Below, one piece after another: positions 9,271 to 17,268 of a stretch of 44,960 bases of DNA; positions within the stretch are counted from its first letter, which is position 1; every line of letters starts with the position of its first letter. The DNA is taken from the NCBI GenBank assembly GCA_022340385.1, contig JAJDOB010000150.1, forward strand, positions 1-44,960, in the 5' to 3' direction. The translations under genes and the position numbers were made by a program. Source of the stretch: Rhodobacter sp. (GTDB taxonomy: Bacteria > Pseudomonadota > Alphaproteobacteria > Rhodobacterales > Rhodobacteraceae). Below the pieces are notes generated by a model. It ran no database searches, was not told where the DNA came from, and saw nothing but the letters and a program-made list of their open reading frames with translations.

Positions 9271-9819
9271 TCAGCGTGTCCGGTGGTTTGCGCCGGTCAT
9301 CGACACCTGATCGACAGCCTCCGCTGCGTCCGGTGCCGGCATTCCTGCGCGATGCAGTCGCTTTTCCATACGGAAATTCAATAACTTGACGCCCCGCCTT
9401 TCAACCTCCTGCGATGCGATAACCTGCCAGCCATGGCGCGCGAAGAACGGGCGCGCGGCCAGGCTGGCCTCGGTCGTCAAATGATGCAGGCCAAGGCGGC
9501 GCGCACGCGCCTCTACCGCGCGATACAGTTCTGTGCCGATGCCCTGCCGCAGCCGATCCGGCGCCACATAGCTGAAATCGACCAGCCCGTCAGGGCGCAG
9601 AGAAATGAACCCCTGAACACCTGACGCATCCTCTGCCAGCAGGGTGATCAGACCCGCAAGGCGCGCGGCCCACGCGGCGGTATCCGGCACCTTTGGCGAC
9701 CACGCGGCGCGCTGTGCGGCGTTGTAATGCGCGCCCGTGCCGCGATGCACCGCCGCGTGAAACAGCCGCGCCAGCGCCGCCGTATCGCCCGGCACCGCCG
9801 CGCGGATGATCAGGCTCAC
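9271..9819 (-). CDS. GNAT family N-acetyltransferase
   Basis: This 182-residue protein begins with MSLIIRAAVPGDTAALARLF and has the GNAT acetyl-CoA site at YVAPDRLRQGIGTELYRAVE, followed by LGLHHLTTEASLAARPFFARHGW, which is the typical fourth motif. It would transfer an acetyl group to a small molecule or protein amine; the substrate is not evident. The start is a GTG that overlaps the metZ stop as GTGA, so the two are translationally coupled and share the SAM-II-controlled transcript. That places it under methionine control, although its link to methionine metabolism is unknown. The last 25 residues are a low-complexity tail. Confidence 0.88.
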   Translation of the reverse strand: MSLIIRAAVPGDTAALARLFHAAVHRGTGAHYNAAQRAAWSPKVPDTAAWAARLAGLITLLAEDASGVQGFISLRPDGLVDFSYVAPDRLRQGIGTELYRAVEARARRLGLHHLTTEASLAARPFFARHGWQVIASQEVERRGVKLLNFRMEKRLHRAGMPAPDAAEAVDQVSMTGANHRTR

Positions 9820-10997
9820 GCCACCTCCAGCGCCTGCATCAGGTCGGCCAGCAGGTCGCCGGCATCTTCCAGACCGACGCTGATGCGGATCAGCCCCGGT
9901 GTGATCCCAAGCGAGGCGCGCGTGTCCTCGCTCAGACGCTGATGCGTGGTGGTGGCGGGGTGGGTGACGATGCTTTTGGCATCGCCCAGGTTGTTGGAGA
10001 TGGTGAAAATCTTCATCGCGTTCAGCACCCGGAACGCCGCCGCCTGCCCGCCCCTGACGTCGATCGACAGCATCGTACCGCCCTCTTCCATCACCTGCCG
10101 GGCCAGTTCGAATTGCGGATGGGACGCCAGATGCGGAAAGATCACGTTGGCCAGTTTGGCGTGCCCGTGAAGCGCGGTCGCCAAATGCGTTGCAGAGGCG
10201 GTCATCGCCCGCACCCGCAGATCCAGCGTTTCCATGCCTTTCAGCATCACCCAGGCGTTGAACGGCGACATCGCGCCGCCTGTATGCTTCAGGTAGGGTT
10301 CAAGCGTCTTGCGGATGAATTCGCGCCTGCCCAGCACCACACCGCCCAGGCACCGCCCCTGCCCGTCGATATGTTTGGTTGTCGAATAGACCACCACATC
10401 GGCGCCCAGTTCCAGCGCGCGCGAATAGATCGGCGTGGCAAAGACATTGTCGACCACCACCGTTGCCCCGACCGCATGCGCAAGGTCGGAAACAAGTTTC
10501 AGGTCGATCACTTCCAGCGTCGGGTTCGACAGGGATTCCAGGAACACGACCTTCGTGTCTGCCCGGATCGCCGCCTTCCAGCCGTCGGGATCGGTGCCGT
10601 CGACAAAAGTGACCTCGACCCCGAACCGCACCAGGATGTCTTCGAGGATGTACAGGCAGGACCCGAACAGCGCCCGCGCGCTGACCACGTGATCGCCCGC
10701 TTTCAGGATCGACATCAGCGCGGCATTCACCGCCGCCATGCCCGATGCGGTGGCAAAGGCGTCTTCGGCCCCTTCCAGCCCGGCTATGCGTTCCTCGAAC
10801 ATGCGCACGGTCGGGTTGCCGTAGCGGGCATAGATGAATTCGTCCTCGCCCGCGCTGATGAACCGCGCCTCGGCGGCCTCGGCGGTGTCATAGACGAAGC
10901 CCTGGGTAAGAAAGATCGCCTCTGCGACTTCGCCGTATTGGCTGCGGCGGATGCCGTCATGCACCAGTTTGGTGCGGGTGTTCCATTCATTTGCCAT
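9816..10997 (-). CDS. metZ: O-succinylhomoserine sulfhydrylase
   Basis: This PLP enzyme of the Cys/Met metabolism family (393 residues) makes homocysteine from O-succinylhomoserine and sulfide. Visible features are GFVYDTAEAAEARF, YARYGNPTVRMFEERIAGLE, the substrate/PLP region ATASGMAAVNAALMS, VVDNVFATPIYS, and the PLP lysine in VYSTTKHIDGQGRCLGG. The C-terminus has SNNLGDAKSIVTHPATTTHQ. The ATG at 10997 follows a perfect AAGGAGG ribosome binding site seven bases upstream. Longer in-frame starts would run through the riboswitch and are rejected. Regulation by S-adenosylmethionine is expected from the SAM-II riboswitch and terminator upstream. A homologous O-acetylhomoserine enzyme is the main alternative. 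Confidence 0.93.
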   Translation of the reverse strand: MANEWNTRTKLVHDGIRRSQYGEVAEAIFLTQGFVYDTAEAAEARFISAGEDEFIYARYGNPTVRMFEERIAGLEGAEDAFATASGMAAVNAALMSILKAGDHVVSARALFGSCLYILEDILVRFGVEVTFVDGTDPDGWKAAIRADTKVVFLESLSNPTLEVIDLKLVSDLAHAVGATVVVDNVFATPIYSRALELGADVVVYSTTKHIDGQGRCLGGVVLGRREFIRKTLEPYLKHTGGAMSPFNAWVMLKGMETLDLRVRAMTASATHLATALHGHAKLANVIFPHLASHPQFELARQVMEEGGTMLSIDVRGGQAAAFRVLNAMKIFTISNNLGDAKSIVTHPATTTHQRLSEDTRASLGITPGLIRISVGLEDAGDLLADLMQALEVA

Positions 10998-11016
10998 TCG
11001 CGCGCCTCCTTCTGCG

Positions 11017-11055
11017 CAAAATAAAACCCCCTCCGCGGGATGAGCGTCGGGGGTT
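11017..11055 (-). terminator. Intrinsic terminator in the metZ leader
   Basis: Read on the minus strand, AACCCCC (11055-11049) pairs with GGGGGTT (11031-11025) and is followed at once by TTATTTT, the form of a rho-independent terminator. It lies between the SAM-II aptamer and the metZ ribosome binding site. A competing short helix, GGGT with ACCC (11065-11051), would take away its 5' arm. This suggests riboswitch control through attenuation. Confidence 0.75.
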
Positions 11056-11065
11056 CGAATGACCC

Positions 11066-11125
11066 TGACCTCTTTAGCGGCATGTTTAACGTGGCCCGCA
11101 ATCCGGAGAACAAATCGCCACACCC
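11066..11125 (-). ncRNA. SAM-II riboswitch upstream of metZ
   Basis: On the minus strand the conserved SAM-II pieces occur in the right order. Stem strand GTGGC (11121-11117) is followed directly by GATTTG. Then come CCGGATTGC and the pairing strand GCCAC (11095-11091). After that come GTTAAACATGCC and the nearly invariant GCTAAAGAGG (11078-11069), which forms the pseudoknot. SAM-II is an alphaproteobacterial SAM sensor placed before methionine genes, matching the metZ context about 70 bases downstream. High SAM should lower metZ expression. Confidence 0.88.
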
Positions 11126-11313
11126 GATTGGATAGGCCGATCGCGGCGTCTGGTCAACACCTATAGATTGTTCCGCGTGCATCCGGCCCGGCCCTGACGA
11201 TGCCGGTCCGGCGGGCGGCGGGCGCGAGGGTCACCGGCCCAAAGACCGGTTCCCGCACCGTTGACAGAGCCGGGCATTCCCGATGTGCAATGGCGGCGAT
11301 GTTTCTTCGGCAC

Positions 11314-11353
11314 GCAATCGGTTCCGAAAACCGGTGCCCACTTTTCGGATTGC
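11314..11353. repeat. Imperfect palindromic extragenic element
   Basis: GCAATC plus CCGAAAA (11314-11330) is mirrored by TTTTCGG plus ATTGC (11342-11353) around CCGGTGCCCAC. The core CCGAAAACCGGTGCCCACTT strongly resembles a dispersed intergenic palindrome that I know from many alphaproteobacterial genomes. It ends two bases before the yciB stop codon and may double as the transcript end of yciB. The rest of the gap from 11126 to 11313 shows nothing I can interpret. Confidence 0.5.
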
Positions 11354-11355
11354 GC

Positions 11356-11964
11356 TCAGGTGTCCGGGTCGTCGGGCTCCAGCCCGTGGGTCTGGAACAG
11401 CCGCGACTGCGCCATGAAGAACGCGAAAACCCCAAGGGTCAGCCCGAATGTCTTGAAATTGACCCAGGCATCGGTCGAAAAATTGCGCCAGATCACCTCG
11501 TTCAGCACCGCAAGCGCGACAAAGAACATCGTCACGCGCCGGGTCAGGATCATCCAGCCTTCGCGCGTCATCGGCAGCACTTCTTCCATCACCAGTTGCA
11601 GATAGGATTGCCCGCGCAGCAGGCCAAAGCCCAGGATTCCGGCGAAGACGGTGTAGATCATCGTCGGCTTCATCTTGAAGAACCGCTCGTCATTCAGCCA
11701 GACCGTCAGACCGCCGAAAATCACCACCAGAACCAGCGTGACAAGCTGCATCTTGCTGACCTTGCCGGTCAGCCGCCACAGCAGGAAGGTGGTGAAGGCC
11801 AGCAGCGGGATGAACGCCGCCGTGACCAGAATGAACCCGGAATATTCGGTGCCGCCGATGTTGAACACCCGGTTGCGCATCACGATGTAGCCCACGAAAA
11901 ACGCCGCGATCGGCCCCATGTCGAGCGCCAGCTTCACCCCGTGCGAGATTTGTTTTTCAGCCAT
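11356..11964 (-). CDS. yciB: Inner membrane-spanning septation protein YciB/IspZ
   Basis: This 202-residue inner-membrane protein belongs to the YciB/IspZ family, linked to septation and cell-envelope synthesis. It has the family opening GVKLALDMGPIAAFFVGYI, the central GGLTVWLNDERFFKMKPT and the C-terminal block LNEVIWRNFSTDAWVNFKTF. About five hydrophobic spans are evident. It lies 12 bases downstream of the EamA transporter gene on the same strand, and ftsY is next upstream, an order I recall from other Rhodobacterales. The ATG at 11964 gives the normal N-terminus. Confidence 0.93.
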   Translation of the reverse strand: MAEKQISHGVKLALDMGPIAAFFVGYIVMRNRVFNIGGTEYSGFILVTAAFIPLLAFTTFLLWRLTGKVSKMQLVTLVLVVIFGGLTVWLNDERFFKMKPTMIYTVFAGILGFGLLRGQSYLQLVMEEVLPMTREGWMILTRRVTMFFVALAVLNEVIWRNFSTDAWVNFKTFGLTLGVFAFFMAQSRLFQTHGLEPDDPDT

Positions 11965-11976
11965 GGCGGTCGCTCC

Positions 11977-12879
11977 CTACTTTCCAAATTCAACTATGAC
12001 CGCCCCGATCGCGATCAAGACCATCAGGCCCATACGCCGCGGCCCGACGGTTTCCTTCAGGAAAATCCAGCCGATCAGCGCGGCGAATACCGTTGATGTC
12101 TCGCGCAATACCGCCGCCTCGCCGACCTTGTCCAGACGGGTCGCCATCATTACCGCGCCGAAACTGGCAAAAGCCACCAGCCCGCCGATCACCCCGCGGA
12201 TCATCAGCGGGCCAAGATCCGGGTGCTCGGTCATTTTGCGCCAGCGGATCAGGGCAAACGGCGGCATGGTCATGCCGTCGAGAAAGAAGAACCAGGCCAG
12301 AAAGGTGAACGGGTTGGCGGTGGCGCGGATTCCATAGGCGTCATAGGTGGTGTAGGCCGCCACGAACGCACCGGTAAAGAAGGCCAGGACCAGCGCCACA
12401 TGCAGCGTGTCGCGCGCCGAGGTCAGATAAAGCAGGTTGTAGATCGCGATCCCGAAGATGCCCGACAGCAGAACCGCGACGCCGAACCATTGGGTCGGCG
12501 AAAACACCTCTCCGAATATCCAGTAGGCGCCGATCACGGTGAACAGCGGCCCGGTGCCGCGCACCACCGGGTAGACAACCGTGTAGGCACCTTTCGAATA
12601 GGCGAAGGATTGCAACAGCTTGTAGACGACATGTATCAGAACGGCCCCGGCGAAGATCGGCCACATATGCGGCTCTGGCCAGGGCACGACGAACAGCGCC
12701 ACGGGGGCCGCCATCAGCGAATAACTGAAATCGACCGCGCCGCGTGTCAGCCAGGGATCGTGACGCCCCTTCTGCAGCGCCCCGAAGATGGCGTGCAGAA
12801 GGGCCGCCGACAGGGCAAGGATCAACGCCAGCGTGTGACCATCGGGGGTGCCTTCGAGTGAGGCGAGCCATCCGGTCAT
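11977..12879 (-). CDS. DMT superfamily (EamA) transporter
   Basis: This 300-residue protein has about ten hydrophobic segments in two halves. The first repeat starts at LALILALSAALLHAIFGALQKGR. The second ends with VLRETSTVFAALIGWIFLKE, the characteristic EamA end-of-repeat signature with the conserved Glu. The first half has VVYPVVRGTGPLFTVIGAYW followed by FGE, the matching signature. It is a small-molecule permease of the inner membrane; the substrate is unknown, and relatives export amino acids or metabolites. It is placed between ftsY and yciB on the same strand. Confidence 0.88.
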   Translation of the reverse strand: MTGWLASLEGTPDGHTLALILALSAALLHAIFGALQKGRHDPWLTRGAVDFSYSLMAAPVALFVVPWPEPHMWPIFAGAVLIHVVYKLLQSFAYSKGAYTVVYPVVRGTGPLFTVIGAYWIFGEVFSPTQWFGVAVLLSGIFGIAIYNLLYLTSARDTLHVALVLAFFTGAFVAAYTTYDAYGIRATANPFTFLAWFFFLDGMTMPPFALIRWRKMTEHPDLGPLMIRGVIGGLVAFASFGAVMMATRLDKVGEAAVLRETSTVFAALIGWIFLKETVGPRRMGLMVLIAIGAVIVEFGK

Positions 12880-12955
12880 CCGCTGCGGGTCGCGTGCGCT
12901 ATCCGTCTGGCCGCAACAGGCAGCGCCGGTCCCGCAGAACCATGACCGGCCGGGA

Positions 12956-14287
12956 TCACGCGTCGAGCCCTGTCAGCGCGGCGGCGAAATCCTCGGGGTC
13001 GAAAGGGGCGAGATCGTCGATCTGCTCGCCCACGCCGATGGCATGGATCGGCAGGCCGAATTTGTCGGCCAGCGCCACAAGCACGCCGCCCTTGGCGGTG
13101 CCGTCCAGCTTGGTCATCACCAGGCCCGACACATCGGCAAGCTTCTGGAACACGGCAACCTGATTCAGCGCGTTCTGCCCGGTGGTCGCGTCCAGCACCA
13201 GCAGGGTGTTGTGCGGCGCGGTCGGATCCTTCTTGCGGATCACGCGGACGATCTTGGCCAGTTCCTCCATCAGGTCGGCGCGGTTCTGCAGGCGGCCCGC
13301 GGTGTCGATCATCAAAAGATCGGCGCCCTCGGCCTCGGCCCGGGTCATCGCATCGAACGCCAGACTGGCCGGATCCGACCCTTCGGGCGCGGTCATCACC
13401 GGCACACCGGCGCGATCGCCCCAGACCTGAAGCTGTTCGACGGCGGCGGCGCGGAAGGTGTCGCCCGCCGCGATCACCACCTTTTTACCGGCGGCGCGGA
13501 ACTGGCTGGCAAGCTTGCCGATCGTGGTGGTCTTGCCCGAACCGTTCACCCCGACCACCAGCACGACCTGCGGCGTCTTGGGATAGATCGGCAGTGGTTT
13601 GGCCACCGGTTCCATGATCCGGGTGATCTCGTCCGCCAGCAGGCGTTTGATTTCCTGTGCCGACAGCTTCTTGCCAAAGCGCCCCTCGGCCATGTTCGCC
13701 GTCACACGCAGCGCCGTGTCGACGCCCATGTCGGCGGTAATCAGCAATTCTTCAAGGCTTTCCAGCATGTCATCGTCCAGCACCCGGCGGGTGACGGTTT
13801 TCGCCTCGCCCCGGCCCAGCAGGCGGCCCAGCAGACCGGGGCCCTTGCCGGTTTCCGGCGGGCGCTGCGGTTCCACCGGATCGCGGACGAATGGCATTTC
13901 CAGCGGCGGGCTGACCGGACTCTCGGCCGGTTGCGGCGGCAGTTCCGGCATCGGGGCCGGCGGGATCTCGACAGGGGGTTGCGGAATCTCGACCGGCGGC
14001 GGCGCTGGCGGTGCAGCCGGTTCGGGTTGCGGAATGGGCGTCGGTTCCGGCTCTGGTTCCGGCAGAGGCTCCGGCCCCGGCTCCGGCAGTGGTTCCGGCT
14101 CCGGGACTGGCTCCGGCTCGGGGGCGGGTTCCGGGGCCGGCTGCGGGATCGGCTCCGGTTCGGGCGCGGACGGCTCCGGCGTGACGGGCTCTTCCTCGCC
14201 GCCGTCGCTGATGATGGCATCCAGCCCCTCGTCGAGTTTCGACGAGGACCGGAACAACCGTTCTTTGAGTTTGCCGAAAAATGACAT
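12956..14287 (-). CDS. ftsY: Signal recognition particle receptor FtsY
   Basis: This 443-residue SRP receptor GTPase docks ribosome-SRP complexes at the membrane for co-translational insertion. The C-terminal NG domain is complete: [20 protein letters not shown] (G1), [32 protein letters not shown] (G3), [30 protein letters not shown] (G4) and [17 protein letters not shown] (G5). The N-terminal A domain, about residues 28-125, is almost purely Pro-Glu-Ala repeats ([15 protein letters not shown] and similar), encoded by tandem GGTTCCGGCTCC-like units. Acidic, unstructured A domains that contact the membrane are normal for FtsY; the Pro content here is extreme. Confidence 0.96.
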   Translation of the reverse strand: MSFFGKLKERLFRSSSKLDEGLDAIISDGGEEEPVTPEPSAPEPEPIPQPAPEPAPEPEPVPEPEPLPEPGPEPLPEPEPEPTPIPQPEPAAPPAPPPVEIPQPPVEIPPAPMPELPPQPAESPVSPPLEMPFVRDPVEPQRPPETGKGPGLLGRLLGRGEAKTVTRRVLDDDMLESLEELLITADMGVDTALRVTANMAEGRFGKKLSAQEIKRLLADEITRIMEPVAKPLPIYPKTPQVVLVVGVNGSGKTTTIGKLASQFRAAGKKVVIAAGDTFRAAAVEQLQVWGDRAGVPVMTAPEGSDPASLAFDAMTRAEAEGADLLMIDTAGRLQNRADLMEELAKIVRVIRKKDPTAPHNTLLVLDATTGQNALNQVAVFQKLADVSGLVMTKLDGTAKGGVLVALADKFGLPIHAIGVGEQIDDLAPFDPEDFAAALTGLDA

Positions 14288-14347
14288 CGCGCCCGCCTTT
14301 GCCGCCTCTGGCCCGAGGTAATCGGTAACGCGGTGATTTGAAAGGGG

Positions 14348-14995
14348 TCAGAACGTGGCCAGACCCGACACGATCAGGACCTGCCCCAGGATGTAGAAGA
14401 TCCAAAGCGCACGGGCCGCGGGCACAAGGCGGCGGTCCGGTGGCGCCAGGCGGAAAAGCCGGATCGACAGGATCATGTCCGACAGGATGAACAGGCCCGC
14501 ACCGATCACCACCCAGCCGTGGCCCGCAGGCAGGGCCAGCGCCGACAGCCCCATCAGCGTGATCAGTGTCACATAGATCCGCACCGGCCATCGCATCGCG
14601 CCGGTGAACGGCGCCAGCCACAGTTCTGACGAAAGCGCAGCCGCCAGCAGAACCACCGACGCCAGCGGCGAAATTGCGAATGCCTGCCACAGCGCGACCC
14701 CGCCAAGCGCCTGAAACAGCAGGATAAACATCAGGTGCGCAAGGGCAAAGGCGCTGAGACCGTAAAGAAAGGCCGCCCGGCCGCTGCGCGACAGGGCCAG
14801 ATCGCCAAGGGCGGAAAACACCAGCGCCAGCGTCAGGAACGGCGGCGCGCCGGCAAGGTGACTGGCCAGCGCGAACAAGGCCAGCGGCAAAGTCTTGACG
14901 ATGCTGCGAAACAGGCTTTCAGGGCGGGTTGTCAGCACCAGATAGGCCGGTGAAACCCCACAGCCAAGCCAGAATGCAAGCGCCGCAATCGTCAT
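14348..14995 (-). CDS. Lysoplasmalogenase (YhhN/TMEM86 family) membrane protein
   Basis: This 215-residue protein is strongly hydrophobic throughout, with about eight spans. It carries family-type segments such as KTLPLALFALASH, LALVFSALGDLALS near residue 70, the second LFILSDMILSIRLF and the C-terminal LWIFYILGQVLIVSGL. The paired acidic residues in ALGD and LSD match the conserved aspartates of this family, whose studied members cleave the vinyl-ether bond of lysoplasmalogens. The actual substrate here is unknown. The ATG at 14995 (MTIAALAFW) was chosen over longer starts because it follows GGCAGGACG, a good ribosome binding site, and the upstream extension is low complexity. Confidence 0.8.
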   Translation of the reverse strand: MTIAALAFWLGCGVSPAYLVLTTRPESLFRSIVKTLPLALFALASHLAGAPPFLTLALVFSALGDLALSRSGRAAFLYGLSAFALAHLMFILLFQALGGVALWQAFAISPLASVVLLAAALSSELWLAPFTGAMRWPVRIYVTLITLMGLSALALPAGHGWVVIGAGLFILSDMILSIRLFRLAPPDRRLVPAARALWIFYILGQVLIVSGLATF

Positions 14996-15234
14996 CGTCC
15001 TGCCCTTTCCCTTGCCCGCCCACAGCGCGCTGCAGCCGGATCCTTGCCGGAATTGCCGTAGTCCATAGCCCTGTCTGCACCAATCCTGCGCGAATCCGAA
15101 AGGAAATCTCGGGATCGGCGGCGCGGGCATTTCCGGCCGGCGGATGTGCAGGAAACCGCCGCCCGACCGCCCGGACAGCTTGACCTGCCGCGCCGGGGCT
15201 GGTGCATCCTCGCCCGATCTGGCATTTTCACCGG

Positions 15235-15630
15235 ATGATCCGTTTGAGTTTCGCAATCGCCCTGACGCTGATGCCGCACGCGGCTGCGGCAGAAATGTCT
15301 GCGTCGGATTTCGAGGCATATGTCACCGGGCGCACGCTGACCTATGCAGATCGCGGCGTGGTCTATGGGATCGAGGAGTATCTGCCGAACCGCCGGGTGC
15401 GATGGGCCTATCTGGGCGACCAGTGCCGCGAAGGCTATTGGTACGAGGCCGGGGAAGAGATCTGTTTCGTCTATGAAAACAACCCCGACGCGCCGCAGTG
15501 CTGGCAGTTCTCGCAACGCGACGGACGGCTGAGCGCGATCTTCATGGGGGCCGAAAACGGGCGCGAGTTGTACGAGGCCAAGAACAGCGACGAACCGCTG
15601 GTCTGCCTTGGGCCCGACGTCGGGGTGTAG
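15235..15630 (+). CDS. Small secreted cysteine protein (paralogue of 18684-19076)
   Basis: This 131-residue protein has a clear signal peptide (MIRLSFAIALTLMPHAAAA, cleavage before EMSA). The mature part carries GRTLTYADRG, then four cysteines in GDQC, EEICFVYENN, PQCWQF and PLVCLG. I do not recognise a named family. It is clearly related to the protein at 18684-19076, which keeps GRTLTF, the cysteines in GRC, YVCFRYED, LHCWVP and VICSG, and the same spacing. The cysteines probably form two disulfides in the periplasm. The ATG at 15235 is chosen because it opens the signal peptide; 11 residues more would be possible. It converges on xseA with only 14 bases between. Confidence 0.8.
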   Translation: MIRLSFAIALTLMPHAAAAEMSASDFEAYVTGRTLTYADRGVVYGIEEYLPNRRVRWAYLGDQCREGYWYEAGEEICFVYENNPDAPQCWQFSQRDGRLSAIFMGAENGRELYEAKNSDEPLVCLGPDVGV

Positions 15631-15644
15631 CCCCGCCGCCGGTC

Positions 15645-17204
15645 TCAGAAAAGCGAGCCCTGTTCGGGCGGTTTTTCCGTGGCCCTGCGGGCAGGCCTCT
15701 GGGTCGGTTTCAGGCGCCCGTCGGCAAATTCGATCTCCAGCGAACGGGCGGCTTCTGCGGCTTTCCTGGTGGTGATCACGCCGTCTTCGCCATGCACGAC
15801 CGCATAGCCGCGCTTCAGCGTCTCGCGGTAGCCCAGCGTCTGGCGCAGGCGTTCCAGCGCCTCCAGCCGGGTGTTCCAGCCCATGACCTGCGCGGTGCCG
15901 GCGTGGGCCAGGCGCGTGGCCAGCTGATCGAACGCATCGCGGTGACGCGCGACATCGCGCTGCAGGACCGACACCCGCAAACGGCCCAGCTGGCGTTCCA
16001 GCTCGCGCTGGCGGTCGCGCGTGGCGCGCCGCAACCCCGGCGCCAGACGCCCGGCAGCGATGCGCAGCCGGTCGCGCCGGTCGCGCATCGCGCGCGCCAG
16101 GGCCGCCGGGCGCAGCAGGCCCGCCGCGTCGGCCAGCCGCAGCCGCTTGCGCTGTGCCGCCGCGATCAGTGCCTTGGGCAGGCGTTCGCCCCAGATATCC
16201 AGCCGCTGTGCCGCGCTGGCGACCAGACTGGCGGGTTTCGGCAGGGCCCGCGCCAGATCGGCCAGCCGCTGCCGCCGCACGCCGATCGCCTGCGTCATGC
16301 CCCGCGTCAGCCGCGCATCCTGGCCGTCGACCCATGCCAGCAGTTCCAGCCGCACCGGCACCGCCAGTTCCGCCGCCGCGGTGGGGGTCGGCGCGCGCCG
16401 GTCGGACACGAAGTCGATCAGCGTCGTGTCGGTCTCGTGCCCGACCGCAGAGATCAGCGGAATGTCAGAGGCGGCGGCGGCGCGCGCGACGATTTCCTCG
16501 TTGAAGCCCCAGAGATCCTCGATCGACCCGCCGCCCCGCGCCACGATCAGAAGATCCGGCCGGGGCATCGCGCCGCCCTTTTCGAACCGGTTGAACCCCT
16601 CGATCGCGCGCACCACCTCGGCGGCGCATTTTTCGCCCTGCACCGCCACCGGCCAGATCAGCACCTTGCGCGGAAATCGGTCGCGCAAGCGGTGCAGGAT
16701 GTCGCGGATCACCGCACCCGAGGGCGAGGTGATCACCCCGATGACCTCTGGCAGGTAGGGCAGCGGGCGCTTGCGCTCTGACGCGAACAGCCCCTCGGCC
16801 TCCAGTGCCTTCTTGCGTTTTTCCAGCATCGCCATCAAGGCGCCGACACCGGCCGGGCGGATGTCTTCGATGACGATCTGGTATTTCGACTGACCGCCGA
16901 ACGTGGTCAGCCGGCCGACCGCGATCACCTCCAGCCCTTCTTCGGGCTGGGTTGCCAGACGCGCTGCCACGCCCTTCCAGATCACACCGGAAATGACGTT
17001 CCGTTCATCCTTCAAATCCAGATAGACATGTCCCGAACGCGGCAGCGACACGCGCCCGATCTCGCCGCGCACCCGGACTCGGGCGAATTCACCCTCGATC
17101 ACCCGCTTGATCGCGCCGCTCAGTTCGGAAACGGTGAACTCCGGTGCGTTTCCACCCGATTCCGGGGCGGACTCGTCGCCATCTTCTTCGAACAGGTCTG
17201 ACAT
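15645..17204 (-). CDS. xseA: Exodeoxyribonuclease VII large subunit
   Basis: This 519-residue subunit of exonuclease VII degrades single-stranded DNA to oligonucleotides in repair. The N-terminal OB fold reads FTVSELSGAIKRVIEGEF and then RSGHVYLDLKDE. The catalytic core has GVITSPSGAVIRDILHRL, DLLIVARGGGSIEDLWGFNE, and the metal/active-site block ISAVGHETDTTLIDFVSDRR. A long Arg-rich coiled-coil region follows (about 270-460), then LKRGYAVVHGEDG. The same frame stays open to 17933 through antisense purD, but MSDLFEEDGDES at 17204 is the normal start. It diverges from purD across 64 bases. The small subunit gene xseB is not in the window. Confidence 0.96.
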   Translation of the reverse strand: MSDLFEEDGDESAPESGGNAPEFTVSELSGAIKRVIEGEFARVRVRGEIGRVSLPRSGHVYLDLKDERNVISGVIWKGVAARLATQPEEGLEVIAVGRLTTFGGQSKYQIVIEDIRPAGVGALMAMLEKRKKALEAEGLFASERKRPLPYLPEVIGVITSPSGAVIRDILHRLRDRFPRKVLIWPVAVQGEKCAAEVVRAIEGFNRFEKGGAMPRPDLLIVARGGGSIEDLWGFNEEIVARAAAASDIPLISAVGHETDTTLIDFVSDRRAPTPTAAAELAVPVRLELLAWVDGQDARLTRGMTQAIGVRRQRLADLARALPKPASLVASAAQRLDIWGERLPKALIAAAQRKRLRLADAAGLLRPAALARAMRDRRDRLRIAAGRLAPGLRRATRDRQRELERQLGRLRVSVLQRDVARHRDAFDQLATRLAHAGTAQVMGWNTRLEALERLRQTLGYRETLKRGYAVVHGEDGVITTRKAAEAARSLEIEFADGRLKPTQRPARRATEKPPEQGSLF

Positions 17205-17268
17205 GGCCCCGCCTTGTACTGCGTCGAGGCGCAGCTTAGAACGCGGGCAAACCGAGGGAAAGAGCACG

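Noticed and set aside
14000-14180. Tandem GGTTCCGGCTCC-like repeats as a possible non-coding satellite or CRISPR-like array
   Set aside because: They are in frame within ftsY and encode its Pro-Glu A domain. There are no unique spacers of constant length.
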